DNA from: Methylobacterium sp. WL1
GTDB taxonomy: Bacteria; Pseudomonadota; Alphaproteobacteria; Rhizobiales; Beijerinckiaceae
Assembly (NCBI RefSeq): GCF_008000895.1
Contig: NZ_CP042823.1
Span: 2,421,001 to 2,485,000, forward strand
DNA length: 64,000 nucleotides
Reading direction: 5' to 3'
Shown here in pieces: positions 49,359 through 58,540 of this stretch (within the stretch, counting starts at the first letter, position 1; every line of letters starts with the position of its first letter). The translations under genes and the position numbers were made by a program. Below the pieces are notes generated by a model. It did not search any database. It was not told the DNA's origin and was given only the letters and a program-made list of their open reading frames with translations.

Positions 49359-51191
49359 ATGACAGAGCCAAGTCCGCCCCGCCACCGGTTCCAGACCTTC
49401 GACGATCCGAGCCATCGCAAGGGCGTGGAGCGCATCGAGGCCTTGCGCGCGGCCCTGCGCGAGACCGCCGTCGACGGGTTCGTGGTGCCCCGGGCCGACG
49501 AGCATCAGTCGGAATACGTGCCGGCCGACGCGGAACGGCTGGCGTGGCTCACCGGCTTCACGGGCTCGGCCGGAACCGCCCTGATCCTGATCGAGTCGGC
49601 CGCCCTGGTCGTCGATGGGCGCTACACCCTGCAGGCACCCGAACAGGTCGATACCGGGGTCGTCACCGTGGTGCCGCTGGCCGAATCGACCGCGGAGGCC
49701 TGGATCGCCGACAACCTCAAGCGCGATCAGGTTCTCGGCTACGATCCCTGGCTGCACACGCCGGACGGCGTCGCTCGCCTGGAACGGGCCGCCGTCAAGG
49801 CCGGCGGATCGCTACGGCCCGTGCCGAACCTCGTCGACGCCGTCTGGGCCGGCCGTCCGAAGCCGCCGGCCGGGCCGGTGGTTCCCCATCCCGAGGCGTT
49901 CGCGGGTGAGTCGGTCGCCGACAAGCTCACCCGTGTGCGCACGGCCCTGGCTGAGGGCGGCTGCGATGCCCTGGTGATCTCCGACCCGCACAATCTCGCC
50001 TGGGCGTTCAACCTGCGCGGCTCCGATGTCGGCCATACGCCGCTGGCGCTGGGCTACGCGATCCTGCCACGCGAAGGGCGGGCGCGGCTGTTCCTGGTCT
50101 CGCCCAAGGTCGATCCGGCCCTGCGCACGGCGCTGGCGCCGGTCGCCGAGATCCTGTCGCGAGCCGACCTCGATGACGGGCTCGGCTCGCTCAGCGGTGT
50201 GCGCGTGCGGGTCGATGCGGCGACGGGCGCCGTGGCCCTGAAGGAGAAGATCGAAGCCGCGGGCGGGACCGCCGATATCGGCAAGGACCCGATCACCGGC
50301 ATGAAGGCGGTCAAGAACGCCGCCGAGATCGCTGGCGCGCGCGCCGCCCACACCCGCGACGGCGCCAGCGTCGTGCGCTTCCTGGCTTGGCTCGACGGCG
50401 CCGCCGCCACGGGGGGCTTGAGCGAGATCGCCGCCGTGGAGGCCCTGGAGGATTTCCGCGCGGCCGGCGGCGACCTGCGCGACGTGTCGTTCCCGACAAT
50501 CTCGGGCTCCGGCCCGAACGGGGCGATCGTGCATTACCGGGTTACGCGCACAAGCGACCGGACCGTGCGGGCCGGCGAGCTGTTCATGATCGATTCCGGG
50601 GCTCAATACCCGGACGGCACCACCGACATCACCCGGACGGTCGCGGTCGGCGCGCCGACGGATGCGATGCGCGACCGCTTCACCCGGGTGCTGAAGGGAC
50701 ATATCGCCATCGCCCGGGCGGTGTTCCCAAAGGGCACGACCGGCGCCCAGATCGACGCATTCGCCCGCGCTCCGCTGTGGCAGGCCGGGCTCGATTTCGA
50801 CCACGGCACCGGTCATGGCGTCGGCGCCTTCCTGTCGGTGCATGAGGGTCCGCAGCGCATCGCTAAGACCGGGACCGTGGCGCTGGAGCCCGGCATGATC
50901 CTGTCGAACGAGCCGGGCTACTACGCCCCGGGCGCCTACGGCATCCGGATCGAAAACCTCGTCCTCGTCGAGCCCCGTGAGATCCCTGAAGGCGAACGCC
51001 CGATGCTCGGCTTCGAGACCCTGACGCTCGCACCCTACGATCGGCGGCTGATCCGCCCGGACCTGCTCGAGCCGGAAGAGCGGGCCTGGATCGACGCCTA
51101 CCACACCCGGGTGCGCGACACACTGGCGCCGCTCGTCGATGCCGGAACCCGCGGCTGGTTGGACCGCGCCACTGCGCCTCTGGCGCTCTGA
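49359..51191 (+). CDS. Xaa-Pro aminopeptidase (M24B family)
   Basis: 610 residues, the length of the three-domain form of aminopeptidase P. Two creatinase-type N-terminal domains (~20-150 and ~190-320) and a C-terminal pita-bread M24 domain. Metal ligands are visible: two Asp in DSGAQYPDGTTDITRT, His in FDHGTGHGVG, Glu in LSNEPGYY and Glu in YGIRIENLVLVE. It removes N-terminal residues from Xaa-Pro peptides with Mn2+ or Co2+. No signal peptide, so cytosolic. Monocistronic as far as can be seen. Confidence 0.95.
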   Translation: MTEPSPPRHRFQTFDDPSHRKGVERIEALRAALRETAVDGFVVPRADEHQSEYVPADAERLAWLTGFTGSAGTALILIESAALVVDGRYTLQAPEQVDTGVVTVVPLAESTAEAWIADNLKRDQVLGYDPWLHTPDGVARLERAAVKAGGSLRPVPNLVDAVWAGRPKPPAGPVVPHPEAFAGESVADKLTRVRTALAEGGCDALVISDPHNLAWAFNLRGSDVGHTPLALGYAILPREGRARLFLVSPKVDPALRTALAPVAEILSRADLDDGLGSLSGVRVRVDAATGAVALKEKIEAAGGTADIGKDPITGMKAVKNAAEIAGARAAHTRDGASVVRFLAWLDGAAATGGLSEIAAVEALEDFRAAGGDLRDVSFPTISGSGPNGAIVHYRVTRTSDRTVRAGELFMIDSGAQYPDGTTDITRTVAVGAPTDAMRDRFTRVLKGHIAIARAVFPKGTTGAQIDAFARAPLWQAGLDFDHGTGHGVGAFLSVHEGPQRIAKTGTVALEPGMILSNEPGYYAPGAYGIRIENLVLVEPREIPEGERPMLGFETLTLAPYDRRLIRPDLLEPEERAWIDAYHTRVRDTLAPLVDAGTRGWLDRATAPLAL

Positions 51192-51623
51192 TCCGGGCGC
51201 CTTCGAGTGCGCCCCGGTGCAGAACGTGCGCCTCGGCCACACGCAAGGATCGGATGGTGACGATGTCCGGCGGGTCCAGCTGATCGTCTGCGACGACGCC
51301 ACCGACCCGCTCGACGGTGACAAGCTTTGCGACGTCGGCTTGGCGATACGCAAAGCTCTTTAGACGGCCGGCGAAACGCTGCGCGTCATCGCCGAGCACG
51401 GCGAACAGCGCGAGCTCCACGAACTCAGTGAAGGGTCGCCCTCTCCCTCATCCTGTTCGAGCCCCGCTGAGCGCCTCAGCGGCGTCGTGGCCGATGGCTC
51501 ATGGGCTGGAGCGCAGGACAGGGCCCGAACCGGCGCGCTATAAGGCCCGTCACGAGACGACCCGCCTGCGTCTCGGAGATGACGCGGGTGAAACCGCGGC
51601 CGACCCGCGCGCGAAGGGACAGC
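51192..51623. other. Intergenic stretch without a supported gene
   Basis: About 430 bases between the aminopeptidase gene and dsbD. Open frames on both strands are short or run into antisense of the aminopeptidase, and none shows a family pattern. On the plus strand a 49-codon frame (from GTG 51216 to the stop at 51363) has no recognised homology, and the same frame stays open after that stop. It could be a decayed gene. Confidence 0.4.
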
Positions 51624-53777
51624 ATGATCCGCCGCCTCGCATTCCTTGTCCTGGCCCTTACCGCAAGCCTGTCGGCCGCGTCGGCGCAAGGCTTCCGCAC
51701 GCCACCCGACTTGGTGCGGTCGAGCCTCGTGGCCGAGCCGATCGCGGTGGCCGGGGCGCAGCCGTTCACCCTGGCGGTGCGGATGCAGGTGAAGCCGGGC
51801 TGGCACGTCTACTGGCGCAACCCGGGCGATTCCGGTCTGCCCCCCGAAGTGACCTGGACCTTGCCGGCGGGCTTCAACGCCGGCGCGATCCGGTGGCCCG
51901 CCCCCGAGCGCATCGCGATCGCGACGCTGATGAACTACGGCTACGAGGGCGAGGTCACCCTGCTCGTGCCGGTCACGCCGCCGCCGAGCCTCGACCCGGC
52001 CGATCCGGTGCGGATCCAGGCCAAGCTGACCTACCTGGTCTGCGAGACCGAATGCGTCCCGGGCTCCGCCGACCTCGCCTTGACCCTGCCGGTGGGCGAG
52101 CCCCGGCCAGATGCCGGGCAGGCTGCCATGTTCGAGCGGGCTCGCACCGCATTGCCCGCCCCTGCGCTCTGGCCGCTGCAACTCTCGAGTCAGGGCGACA
52201 CGCTGCAACTCGACTTCGCCGCGGCCGGCCTAAAGCCCGAGTCTATCAAGGCTGCATCGTTCTTCCCCTATTCCGAGACCGCCATCGACAACGCCGCCGT
52301 CCAGGTGATGCGCGTCGACGCATCCGGCCTGCACCTCACCCTCGCGCGGAGCACCCCGACGGACCCGGCACCGGCCGCCCTGCCGGGCGTGCTCACCGTG
52401 GAGGAGACGACCGGCGCCGAAACGCATCGCCTGGCCTTCGCGTACGGGGACGAGCCGGTTGCACCGGTCCCAGTGGCTGCACCCGAGGCTTCCGCCGCAG
52501 CCCAACCGGTCGCCCCGGCCTTCGACGCGCTGACCCTGGCGACCGCGGCGGGCCTGGCCTTTCTGGGCGGGCTGATCCTCAACCTGATGCCCTGCGTCTT
52601 TCCCGTCCTGTCGATCAAAGTGCTCGGCCTCGTCCGGCATGCCGGCGAGAGCGCGGCGCGCGTGCGCCTGCACGGCCTCGCCTACACGGCTGGGGTGATG
52701 GCAAGCTTCCTAGGCCTTGCAGGCTTGCTGCTCGCCCTCAAGGGCGGCGGGGCCGCGATCGGCTGGGGCTTCCAGCTGCAATCGCCGGCCGTGGTGGCCG
52801 GGCTCGCCTATCTGCTGCTCGCCATGGGCCTGAGCCTTTCGGGGGTTGTCCATGTCGGCGGTCGGCTCACCGCCATCGGAGACGGGCTCGCCCGGCGCTC
52901 GGGTCTCAGCGGCTCATTCTTTACGGGCGTTCTCGCGACCCTGGTGGCAACCCCCTGCACGGCACCGTTCATGGGCTCGGCCGTGGGCTTCGCGCTGACC
53001 CAGAGCGCCGGCGTCGCGCTCGCGGTGTTCGCCAGCATGGGCTTGGGCCTCGCCCTGCCCTTCCTGGCGCTGACCCTGTGGCCGCCGGCGCTGCGGGCGC
53101 TGCCGCGGCCGGGCGCCTGGATGGAAACCCTGAAGCAGGTTCTGGCTTTCCCGGTCTACGCAACGGTGGCGTGGTTGATCTGGGTCCTGGCCCAGCAGGT
53201 CGGCCCGCAGGGGCTTCTGGTGGGGCTGATCGGCCTCGTGCTGGTGGGCTTCGCGGCTTGGGCCTGGGAGCACGGGCGCGCCGCCGCTTCGCGGGTCGGA
53301 CCCGGCGTCCAGGGCGTCGCGCTGCTGACGGTCGTCGCCGTCGGGGCATTGACCCTGACCCTCGATCGCGACCGGGCCGTGCCCGTCGCCCGTGCCGCCG
53401 CAGAGGGCGTCGAGCCCTTCACGCAGGCGCGTCTCGACGCCTTGGTGAACGCGCGGCGGCCGGTCTTCGTGAACATGACCGCCGCTTGGTGCATCACATG
53501 CGCGGTCAACGAGACGACCTCGTTGTCCACGAAGGCCGTGCGGGCCGCCATGAATGATCGGGGTGTGACCTACCTGAAGGGCGACTGGACCAACCAGAAC
53601 CCCGAGATCACCCGCCTGCTGGAGGCGCATGGGCGCAGCGGCGTCCCGCTGTACCTGCTCTACACGGGCACTGGGGAGGCAAAGGTGCTGCCGCAGATCC
53701 TCACCGAGGGAACGGTGCTGGCGGCCTTGCAGGCGGTACCGGCCGCCTCCGGTAAGAGCGCAGCGCTGGCACGCTGA
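51624..53777 (+). CDS. dsbD: Thiol:disulfide interchange protein, DsbD/ScsB type
   Basis: 717 residues from ATG 51624 with AAGGGA five bases upstream. Signal peptide (residues ~1-21). The N-terminal periplasmic domain (~22-260) contains CETECVPG in the ScsB-like position. The central membrane domain has about eight helices with the paired cysteines of the CcdA fold in LMPCVFPVLS and LVATPCTAPFMG. The C-terminal thioredoxin-like domain carries the active site AAWCITCAVNE (CxxC). It moves electrons from cytosolic thioredoxin to periplasmic partners (cytochrome c maturation or disulfide isomerase). It follows a 432-base gap and is convergent with phoB. Confidence 0.93.
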   Translation: MIRRLAFLVLALTASLSAASAQGFRTPPDLVRSSLVAEPIAVAGAQPFTLAVRMQVKPGWHVYWRNPGDSGLPPEVTWTLPAGFNAGAIRWPAPERIAIATLMNYGYEGEVTLLVPVTPPPSLDPADPVRIQAKLTYLVCETECVPGSADLALTLPVGEPRPDAGQAAMFERARTALPAPALWPLQLSSQGDTLQLDFAAAGLKPESIKAASFFPYSETAIDNAAVQVMRVDASGLHLTLARSTPTDPAPAALPGVLTVEETTGAETHRLAFAYGDEPVAPVPVAAPEASAAAQPVAPAFDALTLATAAGLAFLGGLILNLMPCVFPVLSIKVLGLVRHAGESAARVRLHGLAYTAGVMASFLGLAGLLLALKGGGAAIGWGFQLQSPAVVAGLAYLLLAMGLSLSGVVHVGGRLTAIGDGLARRSGLSGSFFTGVLATLVATPCTAPFMGSAVGFALTQSAGVALAVFASMGLGLALPFLALTLWPPALRALPRPGAWMETLKQVLAFPVYATVAWLIWVLAQQVGPQGLLVGLIGLVLVGFAAWAWEHGRAAASRVGPGVQGVALLTVVAVGALTLTLDRDRAVPVARAAAEGVEPFTQARLDALVNARRPVFVNMTAAWCITCAVNETTSLSTKAVRAAMNDRGVTYLKGDWTNQNPEITRLLEAHGRSGVPLYLLYTGTGEAKVLPQILTEGTVLAALQAVPAASGKSAALAR

Positions 53778-53822
53778 CCGAGGAGGCAGGCGCGCCGTTC
53801 CGCCCCGACGGGCTGGAGGTCT

Positions 53823-54518
53823 TCAGGCTTCGAGGGAAAACGTCTCGTCGAAGGCGTATCCCGAGCCCCGCACGGTGCGGATCGGGTCGGCCTGCCGGGG
53901 GGCGTTGAGCGCCTTGCGCAGCCGCCCGACATGCACGTCCACGGTGCGCTCGTCGATGTAGACGTCGTGGCCCCAGACCCCGTCGAGGAGCTGTTCACGG
54001 GAAAAAACCCGGCCCGGCGCCAGCATCAGGAATTCGAGCAGCCTGAATTCGGTTGGCCCGAGATGGAGTTCCTCGCCGGCGCGCCGGACCCGGTGGCCGG
54101 AGCGGTCGAGCTCAATGTCGCCCGCCGCCAGACGGTCGGCGACGTGGGCCGGCTTGGCCCGACGCAGCAGCGCCCGAACGCGGGCCAGCAGTTCCGGCAC
54201 CGAGAACGGCTTGACGATGTAGTCGTCGGCGCCGGTTCCGAGCCCGCGGACCCGGTCGCCTTCCTCGCCGCGCGCGGTGAGCATGATCACCGGCAGACGC
54301 TCGGTCTCGCGTCGGGCCCGGATGCGGCGGCACAACTCGATGCCCGAGAGGCCGGGCAGCATCCAGTCGAGCAGGACCAGATCGGGCGTGCGCTCGGCCA
54401 GGAGCAGTTCGGCGTCGTCACCGCGACTGGCCGAATCCACCAGGAATCCTTCGGCCTCCAGGTTGTAGCGCAGCAGGGTAGTCAGCGCCTCCTCGTCCTC
54501 GACGATCAGGACTTGCAT
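53823..54518 (-). CDS. phoB: Phosphate regulon response regulator
   Basis: 231 residues from ATG 54518 (MQVLIVEDEEALTT); a GTG two codons upstream lacks a ribosome site. Receiver domain 1-120 with Asp51 as phosphoacceptor (LVLLDWMLPG), acidic pair near 8-10, Thr in MLTARGE and Lys in YIVKPFS. The OmpR-type winged helix (~130-231) has ELHLGPTEFRLLEFLM, SREQLLDGVWGHDVY and ERTVDVHVGRLRKAL. PhoB activates pst and other genes under phosphate limitation; here it is the last gene of the pst operon and probably regulates it through the Pho box at 59717-59734. Its partner kinase PhoR is not in the window. Confidence 0.95.
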   Translation of the reverse strand: MQVLIVEDEEALTTLLRYNLEAEGFLVDSASRGDDAELLLAERTPDLVLLDWMLPGLSGIELCRRIRARRETERLPVIMLTARGEEGDRVRGLGTGADDYIVKPFSVPELLARVRALLRRAKPAHVADRLAAGDIELDRSGHRVRRAGEELHLGPTEFRLLEFLMLAPGRVFSREQLLDGVWGHDVYIDERTVDVHVGRLRKALNAPRQADPIRTVRGSGYAFDETFSLEA

Positions 54519-54624
54519 GCTCACGTTCGATAACCTGTTCCGAATTCGGCACGCATCGAATCAACCGCGCCGGAGGGCCCGGACGCGCCGATGGTGCGGC
54601 AGGGGCCGCGATTCCTCAACCCAC

Positions 54625-54666
54625 GCGCACTCCCACCGGGGCTTTGTCCCGCAGGTGGGAGTGCGC
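54625..54666. repeat. Long hairpin between phoU and phoB
   Basis: GCGCACTCCCACC (54625-54637) and GGTGGGAGTGCGC (54654-54666) are perfect 13-base arms around a 16-base loop that has its own GGG/CCC pair. No T-run follows. In an operon it may slow RNA decay, allow partial termination, or set the ratio of PhoU to PhoB. Confidence 0.75.
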
Positions 54667-54692
54667 GCTGCGGAGGAACCGCGAACCGCATG

Positions 54693-55415
54693 TCACGGGG
54701 CCGTGGCGGCAGGCCCGACCGTCGCGTAGTTCGACGCGTCGTTCTTCGGCCGCTCGCCCGCCAGCGTCTCACCGGTGGCGAGGTAATGGATCGTCTCGGC
54801 GATATTGGTGGTGTGGTCGCCGATGCGTTCGACGTTCTTCGCGCAGAAGAGCAGATGCGTGCAGAACGAGATGTTGCGCGGATCCTCCATCATGTAGGTG
54901 AGGAGCTCGCGGAACAGCGAATTGTACAGGGCATCGATCTCGCCATCCCGCTCCCAGACATCGTAGGCCGCCTTGATGTCGCGGCTGGCATAGGCGTCGA
55001 GGATATCCTTGAGCTGAGCTTCCGCGAGGTCGCTCATGTGGCGCACGCCGAGCACGATCTTCTGCGCAGGCGCCTGATCGGAGATCGCGACGACCCGCTT
55101 GGCGACGTTCTTGGCGAGGTCGCCGATCCGCTCCAGATCGCCGGACACGCGGATTGCCGAGATGGTCTCGCGCAGGTCGATCGCCAGCGGCTGACGCCGG
55201 GCGATGAGCAGCACTGCCCGCTCTTCGATGTCACGCTGGAGCGCATCGAGGCGCTTGTCGGCGAGGATCACCGCCTGGGCGAGCGTATCGTCCCGGCGGA
55301 CGAGGGCATCGGTCGCCTCGGCGGCCATCTTCTCGGCGACGCCGCCCATCTCGGAAATCGAGCGACGCAGGTCATCCAGGTCGGTGTCGTAGGAACTGAC
55401 GATATGGCCGGGCAT
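54693..55415 (-). CDS. phoU: Phosphate-specific transport accessory regulator
   Basis: 240 residues from ATG 55415, with GAAGGA six bases before it (the earlier start has none). PhoU is a helical dimer with two three-helix bundles, each with an E/DxxxD metal-binding motif: SGDLERIGDLAKNVAKRV in the first half and FCAKNVERIGDHTTNIAETI in the second. It negatively controls PhoR/PhoB through PstB when phosphate is sufficient. The gene sits between pstB and phoB, as expected. The stop is followed by the 13-base hairpin. Confidence 0.96.
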   Translation of the reverse strand: MPGHIVSSYDTDLDDLRRSISEMGGVAEKMAAEATDALVRRDDTLAQAVILADKRLDALQRDIEERAVLLIARRQPLAIDLRETISAIRVSGDLERIGDLAKNVAKRVVAISDQAPAQKIVLGVRHMSDLAEAQLKDILDAYASRDIKAAYDVWERDGEIDALYNSLFRELLTYMMEDPRNISFCTHLLFCAKNVERIGDHTTNIAETIHYLATGETLAGERPKNDASNYATVGPAATAP

Positions 55416-55730
55416 GGTGGATCCTTCGATGGCGTCCCGCAAACCTTGATCCGCGAGGTCTGGCGGAAACCCGCCGCTGCGATCACGGATACCGTTGTAC
55501 GTTTCCCGGTACCCAGTCCCTTGGATAGTTCACGTCATGATGCGGAGCGGAGCAGATTTCGGAACGCGACAAAAACAACCGGAATAGGCCGATGTTCCCA
55601 GGTCAACGCAACATGCCTCGGAGTAGCGCCCGGTCGAATTCCGATCGGGCGCGGCTCCGCGTCTTGAGATCGACGCGCAAACATGTGCCGATCCGGTCAT
55701 CAACTCTTCCGCGAAACTTCCGCGATTGGC
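55416..55730. other. Long intercistronic gap between pstB and phoU with a hairpin
   Basis: 315 bases, unusually long for this operon (other gaps are 12-85 bases, save the 174-base phoU-phoB gap). It has a stem GCGCCCGGTCG / CGATCGGGCGC at 55626-55652 (5-base loop, one G-U pair), no T-run. No coding frame supported. It may contain a second promoter for phoU-phoB. Confidence 0.5.
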
Positions 55731-56546
55731 TTAACCGAACCGCCCGGTGATGTAATCCTGGGTCCGCTGCTCCACAGGGTTCATGAACATGCGGTTGGTG
55801 GGGCCGAACTCGATCAATTCACCCAGGTACATGAAGGCGGTGAACTGCGAGATGCGCGCAGCCTGCTGCATGTTGTGCGTGACGATCACGATGGTGAACT
55901 CGTCGCGCAGCTGCTCGATCAGTTCCTCGATGCGGCCCGTGGAGATCGGGTCGAGCGCCGAGGTCGGCTCGTCGAACAGGATCACCTCCGGGCTCTGGGC
56001 CACGGTGCGGGCGATGCACAGGCGCTGCTGCTGGCCGCCGGAGAGCCCGGTGCCCGCCTGGCGCAGCTTGTCCTTCACCTCGTCCCAGAGGGCGGCCTTG
56101 CGCAGGGACTGCTCCACCCGCCCGTCGAGTTCGGATTTCGGCAGCTTCTCGTAGAGGCGCAGCCCGAAGGCCACGTTGTCGTAGATCGACATCGGGAACG
56201 GGGTGGGCTTCTGGAAAACCATGCCGATCCGCGAGCGCAGGTCGTTCAGGTCGACGGACGGGTCGAGGATGTTCTCGCCGTCGAGCATGATCTGACCTTC
56301 GGCCCGCTGCTCCGGGTAGAGGCTGTAGATCCGGTTGAAGCAGCGCAGCAGCGTGGACTTGCCGCAGCCGGACGGCCCGATCAGGGCCGTGACCTGGCGG
56401 TCGTGGAAGTTGATGTCCACGTTCTTCAGCCCGTGGAAGCTGCCGTAGTAGAAGTTCAGACCCTTCACGGCGATCCGGACCGCACCGCCCTCGTTGGCGT
56501 GGTTGCGGGTGAGATCGACCGTGGGGATCGCGGAAGCGGCGTTCAT
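55731..56546 (-). CDS. pstB: Phosphate ABC transporter, ATP-binding protein
   Basis: 271 residues. Hydrolyses ATP to drive phosphate uptake through PstC/PstA and also contacts PhoU. Walker A GPSGCGKS (57-64), Q-loop [16 protein letters not shown] (the [11 protein letters not shown] segment is specific to PstB), ABC signature [10 protein letters not shown], Walker [14 protein letters not shown] and switch His [16 protein letters not shown]-terminal ~20 residues are an extension typical of PstB. 22 bases after pstA. Confidence 0.97.
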   Translation of the reverse strand: MNAASAIPTVDLTRNHANEGGAVRIAVKGLNFYYGSFHGLKNVDINFHDRQVTALIGPSGCGKSTLLRCFNRIYSLYPEQRAEGQIMLDGENILDPSVDLNDLRSRIGMVFQKPTPFPMSIYDNVAFGLRLYEKLPKSELDGRVEQSLRKAALWDEVKDKLRQAGTGLSGGQQQRLCIARTVAQSPEVILFDEPTSALDPISTGRIEELIEQLRDEFTIVIVTHNMQQAARISQFTAFMYLGELIEFGPTNRMFMNPVEQRTQDYITGRFG

Positions 56547-56568
56547 CGTCGTGTCCTCGAGAAGGGTC

Positions 56569-57465
56569 TTAGCGCGACATCTGCGGCTTGATGACGAGAC
56601 GGGCGATGATCGACAGCACCAGGATCGTCGCGGTGATGAGGAGCGCCCCGGCCCAGGCGAGGCTCTGCCAGTTCGGATAGGGTGAGAGGGCGAACTGGTA
56701 GATCATGACCGGAAGGTTCGCGACGCCGCCCATGAGGTCGGGCGAGAACCACGAATTGTTGTTGAGCGCGGTGAACAGGAGCGGCGCGGTCTCGCCGGCG
56801 ATGCGGGCCAGCGCCAGGATGATCCCCGTGACGATGCCGGCCGAGGCCGCCCGCCAGGTGACGCTGATGATCACCGTCGAGGGCGGGGCCCCGAGAGCGG
56901 CCCCGGCCTCGCGCAGGGTGCCGGGCACCAGGCGCATCATGTCCTCGGTGGTGCGTACGATCACCGGCACGGCGATGATGGCGAGCGCCACGCCGCCGGC
57001 CCAGCCCGAATAGGTCCCCATCGGCCGCACCATCAGGGTGTAGACGAACAGGCCGATCAGGATCGACGGCGCCGAGAGCAGGATGTCGTTGAGGAAGCGG
57101 ATCAGCCCGGCGATCTTCGAGAACCGGCCGTACTCGGCCAGGTAGGTCCCGGCCATGACGCCGACCGGCGTCGCGATCGTGATCCCGATCCCGGTGAGCA
57201 CCAGGCTACCCAGGATCGCGTTGGCGATGCCGCCGCCCTCGGAGCCGGGGCCCGGGGTCGGGTGCATGAACATGGCGGGCGTGAAGCCCTGCACGCCCTG
57301 GATGATCAGCATCAGCAGGATCGAGCCGAGCACCACGGCGCCCACGATCGTGGCGACCAGGCAGGCGGTGCGCAGCACGCGGTCGGCGATCCGCCGGCTG
57401 GGGCGGACCCGTCCGGAGCGGCGCGGCGCGGCGGTGTTGAAGGCCATGGGGTTGGACGCGTCCAT
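56569..57465 (-). CDS. pstA: Phosphate ABC transporter, permease
   Basis: 298 residues. GGAGGG lies eight bases before the ATG. A cytoplasmic basic N-terminus ([15 protein letters not shown]) precedes six membrane helices. The coupling loop that meets PstB is [29 protein letters not shown]. The segment [27 protein letters not shown] is typical of PstA. It starts 12 bases after pstC. With PstC it forms the channel for phosphate. Confidence 0.96.
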   Translation of the reverse strand: MDASNPMAFNTAAPRRSGRVRPSRRIADRVLRTACLVATIVGAVVLGSILLMLIIQGVQGFTPAMFMHPTPGPGSEGGGIANAILGSLVLTGIGITIATPVGVMAGTYLAEYGRFSKIAGLIRFLNDILLSAPSILIGLFVYTLMVRPMGTYSGWAGGVALAIIAVPVIVRTTEDMMRLVPGTLREAGAALGAPPSTVIISVTWRAASAGIVTGIILALARIAGETAPLLFTALNNNSWFSPDLMGGVANLPVMIYQFALSPYPNWQSLAWAGALLITATILVLSIIARLVIKPQMSR

Positions 57466-57477
57466 CGAGAGCCCTCC

Positions 57478-58455
57478 TCAGGCAGCTTTGACGCGGCGCG
57501 TCAGCAGCCGGGCGATGATGAGCACCACGAAGGTGATGATGAAGAGGATGCAGCCCAGGGCCATCAGGGCGTTGAGCTGGAGACCGTCGGCCTCGTTGAA
57601 CTCGTTGGCGATGCGCGATGCGATGGTCGAGCTCGGGTCGAAGATCGAGGCCGAGAGGCGGTTGGCGTTGCCGATCACGAAAGTCACCGCCATGGTCTCG
57701 CCGAGGGCGCGGCCGAGGCCGAGCATGATCGCGCCGATGATCGAGACGGAAGCCTGCGGCACCAGCACGTGGCGGACCACCTCCCAGGTCGTGCAGCCGA
57801 TGCCGTAGGCGCTCTCGCGCAGAACGGTCGGGATCTGGTCGAGCATGTCGCGGGCGATCGAGGCGATGAACGGCACGATCATGATCGCCAGGATGATGCC
57901 GGCGGTGAACACGCCGACCCCGGACGGGACCCGGGCGTAGAACAGCGTGCCGACGATCGGCAGGCCCTCGACGATGTTCGATACCGGGATCTGGACGAAG
58001 CGCGCGAAGAGCGGCGCGAACACGAACAGGCCCCACATGCCGTAGATGATGCTCGGCACCGCGGCGAGCAGCTCGATGGTCATCGCCACTGGCTTGCGGG
58101 CCCAGCCTGGGCAGAGCTGCGTAAGGTAGACGGCGATCCCCAGGGAGACCGGGACGCCGATCAGGAGTGCCAGCGTGGCGGAGGCCACGGTCCCGATGAC
58201 GGCGACCAGGGAGCCGTACTGCTCCGTCCCGACGTTCCAGGCGCTGGAGGTCAGGAAGGCGAACCCGAATTCCCGGAAGGCGGGCCAGCCGCCGTAGAGG
58301 ATCGAGCCCAGGATTCCGGCGAGCACCACGAGCACGAACAGGGCCGCGCCGTAGGAGCAGACCCGGAACAGGGTGTCGAGGTTCCGGCTCGGTCCCTTGC
58401 GCGCGGCGGCGGCGCGAGGTCGGGCGAGGGCAATCGTCTCGGTCAAAGCGGACAT
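57478..58455 (-). CDS. pstC: Phosphate ABC transporter, permease
   Basis: 325 residues, a usual length. Six or seven membrane helices. The permease coupling loop is LRESAYGIGCTTWEVVRHVLVPQASVS and the preceding IPTVLR is typical of PstC. The N-terminus has a basic cytoplasmic stretch followed by a hydrophobic helix (FVLVVLAGILGSILYG). It forms the phosphate channel with PstA. It starts 86 bases after the pstS stop, a gap that carries a GC-rich hairpin. Confidence 0.96.
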   Translation of the reverse strand: MSALTETIALARPRAAAARKGPSRNLDTLFRVCSYGAALFVLVVLAGILGSILYGGWPAFREFGFAFLTSSAWNVGTEQYGSLVAVIGTVASATLALLIGVPVSLGIAVYLTQLCPGWARKPVAMTIELLAAVPSIIYGMWGLFVFAPLFARFVQIPVSNIVEGLPIVGTLFYARVPSGVGVFTAGIILAIMIVPFIASIARDMLDQIPTVLRESAYGIGCTTWEVVRHVLVPQASVSIIGAIMLGLGRALGETMAVTFVIGNANRLSASIFDPSSTIASRIANEFNEADGLQLNALMALGCILFIITFVVLIIARLLTRRVKAA

Positions 58456-58508
58456 CCGCGATTCTCTGCGAAGGGAGGCGTGGTAGCGCGGTGCGGGCCG
58501 CGATGCGA

Positions 58509-58532
58509 GGGAGGGGGCCGCGACCCCCTCCC
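58509..58532. repeat. GC-rich hairpin after pstS
   Basis: GGGAGGGGG (58509-58517) and CCCCCTCCC (58524-58532): perfect 9-base stem, 6-base loop, between pstS and pstC. Stem-loops at this place in binding-protein operons stabilise the upstream message so that the binding protein is made in excess of the permease. No T-run. Confidence 0.7.
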
Positions 58533-58540
58533 CATCTCAC

